A stretch of DNA of 64,000 nt from Ureibacillus xyleni (GCF_900217795.1 NZ_OBMQ01000002.1:186001-250000), one strand, 5' to 3'. Positions 17,362 to 26,173 are shown, numbered from the stretch's first letter. The notes: generated from the sequence alone by a model not told the origin. A program made the numbers and translations.

Positions 17362-18113
17362 ATAAATACGTACAAAAAAATACAATAGATCGTAATTCGC
17401 CAATTCCTCTATATAAGCAAATAAAAGCAATTTTAATCGAAGAACTACAAGCTTCTGACGGACAAACAAATAAACCGTTTAGTACAGAGCAGGAACTTGT
17501 TCAACGTTTTCATGTAAGTCGTGCACCTGTTCGACAAGCATTGAAGGAACTTGCAGATGAGGGCTATGTGTATCGAGAGCGTGCAAAGGGGACTTTCCCA
17601 GTTCATGAGCTTCCTGTACGTCCTCCAGGTCTTGAATTAGGCGGATTAGTAGGCTTTCTCCGTGAGCAAGGAATGGATTGTAGTTCAACAATACTAGGTG
17701 TCGAACGTGTTTACCGTCCAGAAGAGGTATCCACTTCTCAAGGATTAAATTCAGAAGTAAAAGATTTAAAAGTTTCTAGATTAATTATGCTTAAAGATAC
17801 GTATCTTGTATGGACACAAACCTATTTAACTATATCCAAGGATTTCCAACCGACTATTCAAGCTCTTGAAGAGGCGGAAAGTGTTTTTGTATTACTTGAA
17901 AGAGAGCTAGGAATCATTATTTCCCGAGGAGAGCATCAAATTTATGCCTCAGGTGCAAGCATGGATGATGCGCAATACTTGGAAGTTAATATCGGAGACC
18001 CGGTTCTTGTGATTGAAACAAAGTTATATACACGTAATGATCAGTTAATAGGATTTAGAAGAGCAGTTCATAGAGCAGATGATTATAAGTTCTCATTTAC
18101 AGTCAATCGTTAA
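17358..18113 (+). CDS. GntR-family (HutC/UTRA) transcriptional regulator
   Basis: This 251-residue protein has an N-terminal winged helix-turn-helix (PIPLYKQIKAILIEEL ... FSTEQELVQRFHVSRAPVRQALKELADEGYVYRERAKGTF, residues 15-80). A UTRA ligand-binding domain follows from about 95 to the end (GDPVLVIETKLYTRNDQLIGFRRAVHRADDYKF). It is intact although the operon upstream is broken. It is translationally coupled to the CoA-transferase pseudogene. It probably once repressed that operon, with the palindrome at 16353-16367 as candidate operator (inference). The effector is unknown. Confidence 0.88.
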   Translation: MNKYVQKNTIDRNSPIPLYKQIKAILIEELQASDGQTNKPFSTEQELVQRFHVSRAPVRQALKELADEGYVYRERAKGTFPVHELPVRPPGLELGGLVGFLREQGMDCSSTILGVERVYRPEEVSTSQGLNSEVKDLKVSRLIMLKDTYLVWTQTYLTISKDFQPTIQALEEAESVFVLLERELGIIISRGEHQIYASGASMDDAQYLEVNIGDPVLVIETKLYTRNDQLIGFRRAVHRADDYKFSFTVNR

Positions 18114-18192
18114 CATAATTTAATCCCCCCTCTTGCCTATTTAAAATAAACATTGGGAAGTGGAGGGGTATGTTTAAATAGAGTAAAGACCG

Positions 18193-18223
18193 TAAAGCGG
18201 AAGAAGTAAACCGCTTTTTTATT
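18193..18223 (+). terminator. Intrinsic terminator
   Basis: AAAGCGG / CCGCTTT plus a T run, about 80 bases after the GntR gene. Confidence 0.7.
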
Positions 18224-18267
18224 TTGCCTGAAGGGAGGATGTAAAAGGGGCTGAAAATGGTATTGGC

Positions 18268-18693
18268 GTGAACGGTAATTTCATACCAGTAGAACAACGG
18301 ACACCGGAAGAACGAGCAGAAATGGGGCGCAAAGGCGGCATTGCTTCCGGTGAAGCGAAAAGAGCAAAAAAAGGCCCAAAAGAATATTTTGTTGAAACTG
18401 CTCATTTACCAGAATACAATTCATTCTATTTATCTGGAGGAGCAGATCCTAATCATCCACTTGTATCTCCAATTCGTGAAGAAAACTTGGAAAATTTACC
18501 TCAAGCATTAGTGATTACTGCAGAATTTGACCCTATGCGTGACGAAGGGGAAATTTATGCTGAGAACTTAAGCAAATGTGGTGTTCATGTTGTAGCGAAA
18601 AGAAATGATGGCGTTACACATGGTTTTTTAGGGAAATGGACTCATCTTGATGAATACAAAGATGTACTTACAGATGAGTTTCTAAATTCTTAG
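18268..18693 (+). pseudogene. Chimera of a phage-type KGG protein and an esterase C-terminus
   Basis: The frame is open from 18232 with a GTG at 18268. The first 33 residues (QRTPEERAEMGRKGGIASG, then EAKRAKK) match the N-terminus of small phage-type KGG proteins. From about residue 37 the sequence becomes the end of an alpha/beta-hydrolase-3 (HSL-like) esterase: the LVSPIREENLENLPQALV part, the acid residue in AEFDPMRDEGE, and the His in VTHGFLG. The oxyanion HGGG and the GDSAGG nucleophile are absent, so it cannot be a working esterase. It is most likely a deletion or recombination scar. 18694-18870 shows nothing recognisable. Confidence 0.7.
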
Positions 18694-18870
18694 TTTAAAG
18701 TAATTTTCAAAACAATGAAAAATCCAGATCCGAACAAATTACACACGATGCATTCAGTAAAATCGAGCGAAAAAGTTAAAGTTAAAGATTAGCGACTACT
18801 AAGGCTAATGGAAAAACACTAAATTAGATTCCGTAGAAGAAAAAGCAACGGTTCGTGTATAAAAACTTAA

Positions 18871-18910
18871 AAAACTTGGTTCTCTAATTAAAAAAGAGAC
18901 CAAGTTTTTT
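18871..18910. terminator. Intrinsic terminator
   Basis: The stem AAAACTTGGT(T)CTCT / AGAGACCAAGTTTT has one bulge and is followed by a T run on the plus strand. The A-rich 5' flank lets it serve the LuxR gene on the minus strand too. Confidence 0.8.
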
Positions 18911-18924
18911 TTGTTGCATAAAAC

Positions 18925-19614
18925 TTACATATACTGGGACATGTATATTGAGACAGCATGGACACGATTTTTTGCATTAAGTTTTACCAAAATAGATTTT
19001 ATATATTGTTTGATTGTTGCTTCACTTAATAAAAGAATGTTGGTCATTTCCTTCGTGGAGAAACCGTTTGCTAACGCCTTTAAAATTTCGTTTTCACGGG
19101 GGCTAAGTTTGGGATGCAGGGTTTTCTGAGGTTGAATCAGTAACTCTCCAGCTATTTTACCAAAAAAAGAAATATCCTCGATTTGTTCTGGTGGAATACT
19201 ATGGTCCTCACTAATTACCTCTCTACAAATATAGCTAATCGTTATATTATTGGCGATAATTGGGACTACTAGCAATGACTTGAGTTGATAGTTTTGTTGG
19301 TAACGACTAGTAATTTGGGTAATAATATCTTGTCCAGAATAATAGATAGCTTGTTTCTTTTCGATAGCTTGTCTAATAGCTGGCAAACCACGAATATCGT
19401 CTCGAATATAATTGAGGGCCTGAAGTTGTCCGTTGTATAACAGTGCCACGCCTTCACCCACATAACCAATAGGACTAAAACGATAGAATGAAAGTCTCTC
19501 ACCTTTGAATAGTTTTTCAAAAAGTTTAAGGATTGAACAAATTTGCTCCTCTTGTGAATGTAAATGTACGATGCTTTTTAACTCTTCTTTAATTGTCCAT
19601 GAATCTAGTTTCAT
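18925..19614 (-). CDS. GAF-LuxR transcriptional regulator
   Basis: The 229-residue protein has an N-terminal GAF-like sensor (residues about 15-155, with SLLVVPIIANNITISYICREV as its late core). A LuxR/GerE helix-turn-helix is at the C-terminus: LSPRENEILKALANGFSTKE, then LSEATIKQYIKSILVKL. AGGGGTGA precedes the ATG. It is transcribed away from the esterase-BVMO pair, 180 bases apart, the usual arrangement for a pathway-specific activator; the GAF domain may sense the ketone substrate (inference). Confidence 0.85.
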   Translation of the reverse strand: MKLDSWTIKEELKSIVHLHSQEEQICSILKLFEKLFKGERLSFYRFSPIGYVGEGVALLYNGQLQALNYIRDDIRGLPAIRQAIEKKQAIYYSGQDIITQITSRYQQNYQLKSLLVVPIIANNITISYICREVISEDHSIPPEQIEDISFFGKIAGELLIQPQKTLHPKLSPRENEILKALANGFSTKEMTNILLLSEATIKQYIKSILVKLNAKNRVHAVSIYMSQYM

Positions 19615-19796
19615 TCAATCACCCCTTATATTTTAATATGCAGAAAATCATACGAAAAGTAGTGTTTATTCTAAAAATTTCACCTATTTTGTTAGTGAAA
19701 ATAGCTAAAAGTAGGAATTACACAGAAAAAAATAGTTTGATAGTATTTAGTTAGCATACAAATGCATGCGAATTTCTGAATGAAAGGATGAAGAAT

Positions 19797-20729
19797 ATGG
19801 GTTTATCAAATAGTGCGAAGGTGTATTTAGAGGCGTTTTACAGTGGGCCAAAAATTCAGGACTTAACTCCAGATGTGGTGCGTCAAGCAATGATTGCTCC
19901 AGTTCCAGAAGGTGTTGAAGTACCACAAGTTGCGAAAGTTGAAAACCGTCAAATCCCTGTAAATGAAGGTGAGATTACTGTTCGAATTTATACACCAGAG
20001 GGAGATGGTCCGTTCCCATTATTTGTTTATTACCATGGTGGCGGTTGGGTACTTGGTAATTTAGATACTTCTGACGCAGGATGCCGATTATTAGCTGAAA
20101 ATACAAAACGTGTTGTTGTTTCTGTAGATTATCGATTAGCGCCAGAATTTAAATACCCTGTACCTGTAGAAGATAGCTATGCAGCACTTTGCTGGGCACA
20201 TGATCATGCTGAAGAGTTGAATGCAATTGCAGATGATATTGTGGTCGGTGGAGACTCTGCTGGCGGTAACTTAGCAACAATTATGACAATTCTTAGCCAA
20301 GAGAATAACGGTCCATCTATTTCAGCACAAGCTTTAATTTACCCAGTAACAAACCTTGACTTCACAACGGCTTCCTATGAGAAATTTGCAGAAGGATTCG
20401 GTCTTGATAAAGATTTAATGATATGGTTCGGGGAGTACTATGTTAATAGTGAAGAGGATTATAAAAATGTAGATGTATCGCCTTTATTATGCGAAGATGT
20501 AAGCGCTTTACCTCCAGCAGTCATTGTAGCGGCTGAAAATGACGTATTATTCGATGAAGGTGCTGAATATCGTGATAAATTGAAAGAAGCAGGTGTGAAG
20601 GTAGAGTATTCCGTGTTACCAGGTAGCATACATGGTTTCTTTAGTAACATGGCTGTTTTTGCGGATGAAACAAAAGAAACAGTTAGTGCAATCGCTCAGT
20701 TCTTAAATGCTTTAAAAGTCAACTCTTAA
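19797..20729 (+). CDS. Alpha/beta hydrolase, hormone-sensitive-lipase family esterase
   Basis: The 310-residue enzyme is complete. The oxyanion motif YYHGGGW is near residue 79, the nucleophile GGDSAGGN near 152, the acid in AENDVLFDEG near 248 and the His in SIHGF near 278. ATG 19797 is used because AAAGG lies 9 bases ahead; the ATG at 19788 abuts that ribosome site directly. It is followed 14 bases later by a Baeyer-Villiger monooxygenase, so it probably hydrolyses the ester that enzyme makes. Confidence 0.9.
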   Translation: MGLSNSAKVYLEAFYSGPKIQDLTPDVVRQAMIAPVPEGVEVPQVAKVENRQIPVNEGEITVRIYTPEGDGPFPLFVYYHGGGWVLGNLDTSDAGCRLLAENTKRVVVSVDYRLAPEFKYPVPVEDSYAALCWAHDHAEELNAIADDIVVGGDSAGGNLATIMTILSQENNGPSISAQALIYPVTNLDFTTASYEKFAEGFGLDKDLMIWFGEYYVNSEEDYKNVDVSPLLCEDVSALPPAVIVAAENDVLFDEGAEYRDKLKEAGVKVEYSVLPGSIHGFFSNMAVFADETKETVSAIAQFLNALKVNS

Positions 20730-20743
20730 TAAGGGGGAATTTT

Positions 20744-22363
20744 ATGGAAGCAAAACAATATGATGCGATAGTAATTGGTGCAGGGTTTGCAGGTCTCTAC
20801 ATGTTATATAAGTTAAGAGAACGAGGATTAAATGTTAAAGTGCTTGAAACAGCAGATGGAGTAGGAGGAACATGGTATTGGAGCCGCTACCCAGGTGCTA
20901 GATGTGACTCGGATTCTATCTATTATAATTTTACATTCTCTGAAGATTTATATAAAAAATGGCGGTGGAAAGAGCGTTACGCTGCACAACCTGAAATTCT
21001 AGAGTATTTGAATTTTGTAGCAGACGAGCTAGAGTTGCGTCCGGATATCCAATTTGAAACGCGGGTGACCAAGGCTGCTTTTAATGAAGGGTCAAAACTG
21101 TGGGAAATTGAAACAGACACTGATGAAAAATTTGTTGCCAAATATTTCATTAGTGGTGTTGGTTGTTTATCGACAACAAATATCCCACCATTTGAAGGAG
21201 TCGACACATTCAAAGGTGAGAAATACCATACAGGTAGATGGCCACATGAAAAAGTTGACTTCACAGGGAAACGTGTTGTGGTAATTGGGAACGGATCTAG
21301 TGGTGTGCAGGCAATGCCACTTATTGCGAAAGAGGCGAGTGAGTTGACGTTATTAATGCGTACGCCACACTATGTAGCTGATGCTAGAAACCACCCATTG
21401 ACTAAGGAACAACAAGATGAGGCAATCTCGAAATATGAAGAAATTCGTGATGCATTCTTCACAACTCCTGGTGGAATCCGTATGTTTACAACAGGCAAGT
21501 CTGCAACTGAATTTACACCAGAAGAACAAAAGCAAACGTTAGAATATGTCTGGGAAACTGGTGGACTAGCATTAGGCTCAGTTTATCCAGATGTTGCAGT
21601 TAATAAAGATACGAATTTAGTAGTTTCCCAATTTGTCCGCGATAAAATTGATGAAATTGTGGAAAATGAAGCGACGGCAAAAGCCTTGCATCCGGACTAT
21701 TATATTTCAACAAAACGTTTAATTATTGGAACGAACTATTATGAAATGTTTAATCGCGACAATGTGAACGTTGTATCGTTAAAAGAAAATCCGATTGTGC
21801 GCATTGTGGAAAACGGTGTTGAGTTGCAGAATGGTTCAATTGAATGCGACGTCATTGTTTTTGCTACAGGCTATGACTCAATGACAGGCTCTTTATTAAG
21901 AATTGATATTCGCGGACGTGATGGACAACCGTTAAAAGAAAAGTGGGAAGAAGGCAAGGTAGTAAAAACTTATTTAGGATTATCAGTTCAAAACTTCCCG
22001 AACTTCTTTATGATTACGGGTCCACAAAGTCCATCCGTATTAACGAACATGCCATCAGCTATTGAGCAGCATGTGGATTGGATTGACAGATGTATTGAAT
22101 ATTTAGAGGAAAATAATATTCAAACAATTGAAGCGCAGGAAGAAGCTGAAAAGACGTGGGCACAACAATGTGATGATATTGCGAATCAAACATTGTTCCC
22201 TTACACAAATTCCTGGTATACAGGTGCTAATCTAGATGGAACAAAACGCAGCGGCTTTGTCATCTTCGTAGGTGGCCTAGACAACTACCGTAAAATTTGT
22301 GACCAAGTAGCAGACGAAAGCTACAATGGTTTCACGTTAACGGGTGCAGAAGTGTTAAATTAG
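20744..22363 (+). CDS. Baeyer-Villiger monooxygenase (FAD/NADPH)
   Basis: The 539-residue protein has two Rossmann motifs, GAGFAGLYM near the N-terminus and GNGSSGVQ near residue 185. Between them is the Baeyer-Villiger fingerprint FKGEKYHTGRWP (FxGxxxHxxxW/P, near 156-167). The N-terminal half carries GGTWYWSRYPGARCDSDS, typical of cyclohexanone/phenylacetone monooxygenases. It should insert oxygen next to a ketone carbonyl to give an ester or lactone using NADPH and O2. AAGGGGG lies before the ATG. It is co-transcribed with the esterase. The ketone is unknown. Confidence 0.92.
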   Translation: MEAKQYDAIVIGAGFAGLYMLYKLRERGLNVKVLETADGVGGTWYWSRYPGARCDSDSIYYNFTFSEDLYKKWRWKERYAAQPEILEYLNFVADELELRPDIQFETRVTKAAFNEGSKLWEIETDTDEKFVAKYFISGVGCLSTTNIPPFEGVDTFKGEKYHTGRWPHEKVDFTGKRVVVIGNGSSGVQAMPLIAKEASELTLLMRTPHYVADARNHPLTKEQQDEAISKYEEIRDAFFTTPGGIRMFTTGKSATEFTPEEQKQTLEYVWETGGLALGSVYPDVAVNKDTNLVVSQFVRDKIDEIVENEATAKALHPDYYISTKRLIIGTNYYEMFNRDNVNVVSLKENPIVRIVENGVELQNGSIECDVIVFATGYDSMTGSLLRIDIRGRDGQPLKEKWEEGKVVKTYLGLSVQNFPNFFMITGPQSPSVLTNMPSAIEQHVDWIDRCIEYLEENNIQTIEAQEEAEKTWAQQCDDIANQTLFPYTNSWYTGANLDGTKRSGFVIFVGGLDNYRKICDQVADESYNGFTLTGAEVLN

Positions 22364-22373
22364 ATAGTTTACG

Positions 22374-22408
22374 ACAACCACAATGTAGTTTGTTGTGGTT
22401 GTTTTTTG
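22374..22408 (+). terminator. Intrinsic terminator
   Basis: The perfect stem ACAACCACAA / TTGTGGTTGT is followed by TTTTT, right after the monooxygenase gene. Confidence 0.9.
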
Positions 22409-22433
22409 TGAAATTTAACATCTTGAGGGAACT

Positions 22434-22860
22434 CTCAGTGACGTCAATACCCGTGATGAAAGCCAAATCAAAAGGATAAAAGCTTCTAGTGACGTTCATA
22501 ACCTCGATGAAAGACAAAACACAATTCTAGTGACGTTCATACCAGCGATGAAAGACAAATCAACAGAGGATAAGGGTTCTAGTGGCGTTCATACCAGCGA
22601 TGAAAGCCAAAACAACAGAGGATAAGGGTCTAGTGACGTTCATACCGGCGATGAAAGCCAAAACAACAGAGGATAAGGGTTCTAGTGGCGTTCATACCAG
22701 CGATGAAACCCAAAACAACAGAGGATAAGGGTTCTAGTGGCGTTCATACCAGCGATGAAAGCCAAAACAACAGAGGATAAGGGTTCTAGTGACGTTCATA
22801 CCGGCAATGAAAGACATGGATTATAAGGTGTTTATTGACATTCATACCCATAATGAAAAA
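22434..22860. repeat. 52-bp-period tandem array with TTCAT-N7-ATGAA dyads (array 1)
   Basis: Nine contiguous units carry a dyad TTCAT-N7-ATGAA. The dyads start at 22444 (degenerate TCAAT), 22495, 22536, 22588, 22639, 22691, 22743, 22795 and 22841. The central spacing is 51-52 bases, with one shorter unit of 41. The most uniform part of the unit is GGCGTTCATACCAGCGATGA followed by AAGCCAAAACAACAGAGG. No unique spacers separate the units and no open frame spans them. A related array is at 47733-47925. Confidence 0.85.
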
Positions 22861-22879
22861 GAGAAGCTAAATAAAAAAA

Positions 22880-22899
22880 TCCTTCAAAAACTTGAAGGA
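22880..22899 (-). terminator. Intrinsic terminator of the NERD locus
   Basis: TCCTTCAA / TTGAAGGA with a T run on the minus strand (ATTTTTTTAT). Confidence 0.75.
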
Positions 22900-22937
22900 C
22901 AAAAAGGATAAGAGAATGTAATTAAGTTATACAACAT

Positions 22938-23734
22938 CTACTCGTAGTAAGCCCACTGATGAGTGCCGACGATTTTATAATTCTTGCTTAGTATCCTATT
23001 TATTCTCCTTTTAGATGTCACCACTTTACACCAATCAAATATTGCATTAGTCGTCACCCTTTCATTAGGAAAGAGGAGCTTAAATTCTTTTACGCTCCGT
23101 AATACTGCAGATTCAACGGTTTCATGATGGCCACATTTTGTACAGATGCATTTTTTACCTTCAACCAAAACTAAGAGACCGTTGCACATGTCACAGGCAA
23201 TCCCCTTTCGTAATTGATCATACTCATAAGATGGTAATTGTTTATAAGGATTGTCTTGTACATGAAGCGAACAAAGTTTTTCTGCCAATGCTCGATGCTT
23301 TTGCGAAACTTTGGATGTATTTGTATCGAGTTGTTTTAAAAAACGGTTGATCTGCGTTGGAAAGATCAGTGGTAAATCTAGAGGTGATTGGTATAAAGTA
23401 AATTCTGAATTAATGAAAACGACCCAAGCGTTAATGGGAATATTATATCCGATTTTTTGAAGTAACATGCTGAGCAATGATTCTGTTCGTTTCAATTGAA
23501 TGAGGGGGTCAACTATTTCAGTTTTCGGTCTCATGTAAAAGCGGTTTGATTGATAATAAAAATCACCCTCAAAGTTTTTAACCTCAAAAAGATAAATCGC
23601 GTCGGACATGATCAATAACGAATCAATTTGATATGTAGTGTTGTTTGTTGAAAGCAGCAAGTCGTTAATCACTAGGCAACTGCACTGAAGAAAGTTTGTA
23701 ATTCAGTAGATTTAGACCTAGTTTTTACTATCAT
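22938..23734 (-). pseudogene. NERD-domain protein, broken near its N-terminus
   Basis: A good ribosome site (AAGGGAGG) and ATG at 23734 open a frame reading MIVKTRSKSTELQ, the usual start of Bacillus NERD proteins. That frame stops after 20 codons. A second frame, with only a GTG overlapping that stop, resumes at NDLLLSTNNTTYQIDSLLI and runs 244 residues through the nuclease-related domain (EVKNFEGDFYY, acidic residues and Lys of the nuclease core) to a C-terminal four-cysteine zinc-finger-like segment (CDMCNGLL...CICTKCG). About 50-60 residues expected between are missing. The shorter frame might still be made. Confidence 0.7.
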
Positions 23735-23796
23735 TTTTGCCTCCCTTATTTAAATAATTATATATTAAACATACTACAAAATTTTCCATATAAAAA

Positions 23797-23820
23797 GGGC
23801 TTAATCTAATAAATAAGCCC
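23797..23820 (-). terminator. Intrinsic terminator of the DUF2249 gene
   Basis: GGGCTTA / TAAGCCC with TTTTTA following on the minus strand. Confidence 0.75.
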
Positions 23821-23829
23821 AAATAGGTA

Positions 23830-24057
23830 CTAAATTTTTTTAATTGCTACTCGCCACAGCTCAGGTCCTTCTTCTAAATAACTCCATTCAAATGTACCTT
23901 CTCTTTCAATCGAGAAAACATAATATAGTGGTTTTGGATCGTGGTCATTGGTAAGTTCCAAATACTCACCTGGGTCTAACTTTTCGAAAGCCTCAAAAAT
24001 TCGAAAATGACGTACTTTTGGTGGGATATCTGGTGCATGTAATTTAATACTGTTCAT
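23830..24057 (-). CDS. DUF2249 domain protein
   Basis: The 75-residue protein is a single DUF2249 domain: RHFRIFEAFEKLDPGEYLEL, NDHDPKPLYYVF, and the C-terminal GTFEWSYLEEGPELWRVAI. The family is small and soluble and is often found next to nitrate/nitrite/NO respiration and hemerythrin genes (known association; mechanism unclear). It is divergent from the Crp/Fnr gene. A TGTGA-N6-TCACA box lies at exact class-II distance from a -10 TATGAT for this gene, so anaerobic or NO-dependent activation is likely. Confidence 0.85.
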   Translation of the reverse strand: MNSIKLHAPDIPPKVRHFRIFEAFEKLDPGEYLELTNDHDPKPLYYVFSIEREGTFEWSYLEEGPELWRVAIKKI

Positions 24058-24102
24058 CTTTTAAACCTCCAATGTTTTAATACCATGATTATGGTCATAA
24101 TT

Positions 24103-24145
24103 ATCATAACTTAATTTCTTTAAGACCTATGTGAGTTCATTCACA
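24103..24145 (-). promoter_or_regulatory. Class-II Fnr/Crp-type promoter of the DUF2249 gene
   Basis: The perfect box TGTGA-GTTCAT-TCACA (24130-24145) has its centre 29 bases from a minus-strand -10 TATGAT (24103-24108). That places the box at about -41.5, the standard activating position. The same box lies around -29 of a possible fnr-gene promoter (TATGAT, 24154-24159), where it would repress. A second dyad TGATTTAAATCA (24155-24166) overlaps that -10. Confidence 0.8.
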
Positions 24146-24189
24146 ATTTCAGTATGATTTAAATCACTTGAGTAAGGAGGCAAAGCAAA

Positions 24190-24882
24190 TTGAATAAAAA
24201 TGCGATACAAGATTTGCTTCAGAAATTTCCTCTATTTAAAAACTTAACCGATTCTGAAATGGAGCCTGTTGTAGAGCTGTCTAGAAATGGAGTGTTCCAT
24301 CAAGGAGCACATATATTTATGCAAGGTGACCCATTAACGAATGTCTATTTTATTGCTAGAGGAAAAATCAAAGTTTACCGTACAGATTTGCAAGGAAAAG
24401 AACAGATTATTAATGTCCTCCAGCCAGGTGAGATGTTTCCTCATCAAGGTTTTTTTCGAAATGATAACTATCCGGCGAATGCCCAAGTATTGGAAGAAAC
24501 TGCTTTAATTTATATTCCGATTCCAAGTTTTGAAAAGTTTCTAATTCAGCACCCAGAAACATGTGTGAAGATGATGAAAATTTTGGGGGATAAAATAGTA
24601 GATTTGCAAAACCGCCTTCAAGAGCAAATAATGAATACTACTTATGAGCAAATTATTTTACTGTTAATTCGATTGTCAAAAAGTCACGGAAAAAATAAGG
24701 TCGATGGAACAATTCTTATCACGACTCAATTTACAAATCGAGATTTGGCAAATATGATTGGCTCCAGTAGAGAAACAGTGAGCAGAACGTTAACCCAATT
24801 GAAAAAGAAAGGGCTTGTGAACCTTGATGAAGTTGGAAATATGATGATCAATGTAGACGCATTAAAAGAAGAGTTATTTTAA
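24190..24882 (+). CDS. Crp/Fnr-family transcriptional regulator
   Basis: The 230-residue protein has a cyclic-nucleotide-binding-fold domain (residues about 10-125, GVFHQGAHIFMQGDPLTNVYF) and a dimer helix. A winged helix-turn-helix follows, with FTNRDLANMIGSSRETVSRT as its recognition part. RETVSR resembles CRP/Fnr readers of TGTGA-N6-TCACA, which is exactly the box found beside this gene and before the cba operon. It has a single Cys, so no Fnr-type Fe-S cluster is possible; a heme/NO-sensing or other mode is more likely (inference). The TTG start has AAGGAGG 9 bases ahead. Confidence 0.9.
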   Translation: MNKNAIQDLLQKFPLFKNLTDSEMEPVVELSRNGVFHQGAHIFMQGDPLTNVYFIARGKIKVYRTDLQGKEQIINVLQPGEMFPHQGFFRNDNYPANAQVLEETALIYIPIPSFEKFLIQHPETCVKMMKILGDKIVDLQNRLQEQIMNTTYEQIILLLIRLSKSHGKNKVDGTILITTQFTNRDLANMIGSSRETVSRTLTQLKKKGLVNLDEVGNMMINVDALKEELF

Positions 24883-24886
24883 CAAA

Positions 24887-24911
24887 AAAATCGGACATAA
24901 TATCCGATTTA
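24887..24911. terminator. Bidirectional intrinsic terminator
   Basis: AAATCGGA / TCCGATTT with a 7-base loop, between the convergent Crp/Fnr and CtaG-like genes. Confidence 0.8.
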
Positions 24912-24912
24912 G

Positions 24913-25470
24913 TTATTCATATTTAGATTTATCAATTGTTACATTTAGTATTAAATAAGCTAAAAAGCAGAGTGCGGTTACAAGTGATGACCATCCTAGC
25001 GTTTTTTGCTCTAACATTAAGTAATTGTTACAAAGTTGAATGGGAGTTAGAATGTATAAAATTCCAATCATTCCGTATGTCAAAGTTAAGAAGATAAATG
25101 TAATGCTTTTCCATAATCTATTCATCTTACTCCAGCTATCTCGTAATGGTACTCCTGCAAAAAATGGTAAACTAATAAATTTGAAGGTTTCTATTGCACG
25201 TATGTTTAGTGCTTCATCCATTGCGCGGGGTAGCATCCAATAGACAGTAATCACCATAAAAAGGAGTATGCCCGGCACACCTTTTGCATTCCATTGTACA
25301 AAAAAGTTAGGAAATGTTTGTTTTAAAAATGGTGTGAAAAGGAATCCGACTACCACTAAAAGCGGCATTTGCATATGCATATGAATAGTCATTACCGATT
25401 CAGCTAATGAAGCAACTGGAGGGAGTATTAGAAAAACATATAAAATGAGGCCGTAAATTGCTTGTTTCAT
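24913..25470 (-). CDS. CtaG/DUF1404-like membrane protein
   Basis: This 185-residue protein has about five hydrophobic segments. An N-terminal membrane segment is followed by ESVMTIHMHMQMPLLVVVG, a histidine/methionine-rich helix start like those of CtaG/DUF1404 proteins linked to Cu-site assembly. It is the last gene of the cba-sco operon, and its start codon overlaps the SCO stop (TAATG). A role in copper delivery or assembly of the heme-copper enzyme is inferred from context. The family assignment is moderate. Confidence 0.6.
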   Translation of the reverse strand: MKQAIYGLILYVFLILPPVASLAESVMTIHMHMQMPLLVVVGFLFTPFLKQTFPNFFVQWNAKGVPGILLFMVITVYWMLPRAMDEALNIRAIETFKFISLPFFAGVPLRDSWSKMNRLWKSITFIFLTLTYGMIGILYILTPIQLCNNYLMLEQKTLGWSSLVTALCFLAYLILNVTIDKSKYE

Positions 25471-26102
25471 TAGTTTCTCCCTACTTTCTCTTCAAGAATA
25501 GTTGTCACTATAGTTGCTGCTTCTTCTACTTTTTTATAGTCCAACACTTCAATTAAAATACCATTTGGGTCAACTAAGTAAAATGCGGAGTTATGTTGGA
25601 AATTGCCATAGTCATCTGGTATGACAATAATTCCAAATTCATTTAAAAGTGAAGTTAATTCTTCTTCATTGGAAATACGCGCTATTTTCCATGCAGTGCT
25701 GTCTGTATTAAAATATTGGGCGTATTTTTTTAATGTCTCAGGTGTGTCTCGTGTTGGATCAAAGCTGATGCTTAAAAATTCAATTTTTTCCCCAACATAC
25801 TGGGATGGAATTAAATCGTGAACTTGAGCTAGGTTATATTCTAATTGCGGACAAACATCTGTACATCCTGTATAAAGAAACGTCATAAGTACATATTTTC
25901 CTTCGAACTTTGAAAAAGAATATTTCGCTCCTTCACTATCTTCTAAAGTTACTTCTGGGAATATAGGATGGTCCTTCATTAAATTATTCACTCTCGCTTT
26001 TTCTGCTGTAAATGCTTGAAATCCATCCGTTCCAAAGTAAAGCAAACTGAATCCAAATATTAATACGATAAGAATGGCGATATTCTGTTTATTTTTGACC
26101 AT
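25470..26102 (-). CDS. SCO1/SenC-family copper chaperone
   Basis: The 210-residue protein has one N-terminal membrane anchor (residues 8-26) and an extracytoplasmic thioredoxin-like domain. The copper-binding CxxxC is present (Cys80, Cys84 in YTGCTDVCP), as is the conserved His170 in GNFQHNSAFYLVDPNG. It delivers copper to the Cu-A centre of subunit II. It lies between the cbaA-like gene and a CtaG/DUF1404-like gene in the same operon. Confidence 0.92.
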   Translation of the reverse strand: MVKNKQNIAILIVLIFGFSLLYFGTDGFQAFTAEKARVNNLMKDHPIFPEVTLEDSEGAKYSFSKFEGKYVLMTFLYTGCTDVCPQLEYNLAQVHDLIPSQYVGEKIEFLSISFDPTRDTPETLKKYAQYFNTDSTAWKIARISNEEELTSLLNEFGIIVIPDDYGNFQHNSAFYLVDPNGILIEVLDYKKVEEAATIVTTILEEKVGRN

Positions 26103-26173
26103 AAAAGATCACTTCCTAAACAAATTTTAATTTGAAAGAGATAGCCACTCGACTACCTCTTTCAATTGATTAT

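Noticed and set aside
22434..22860. Array 1 as a CRISPR array
   Set aside because: Units are contiguous with similar sequence throughout; there are no unique spacers of constant length and no cas genes nearby.
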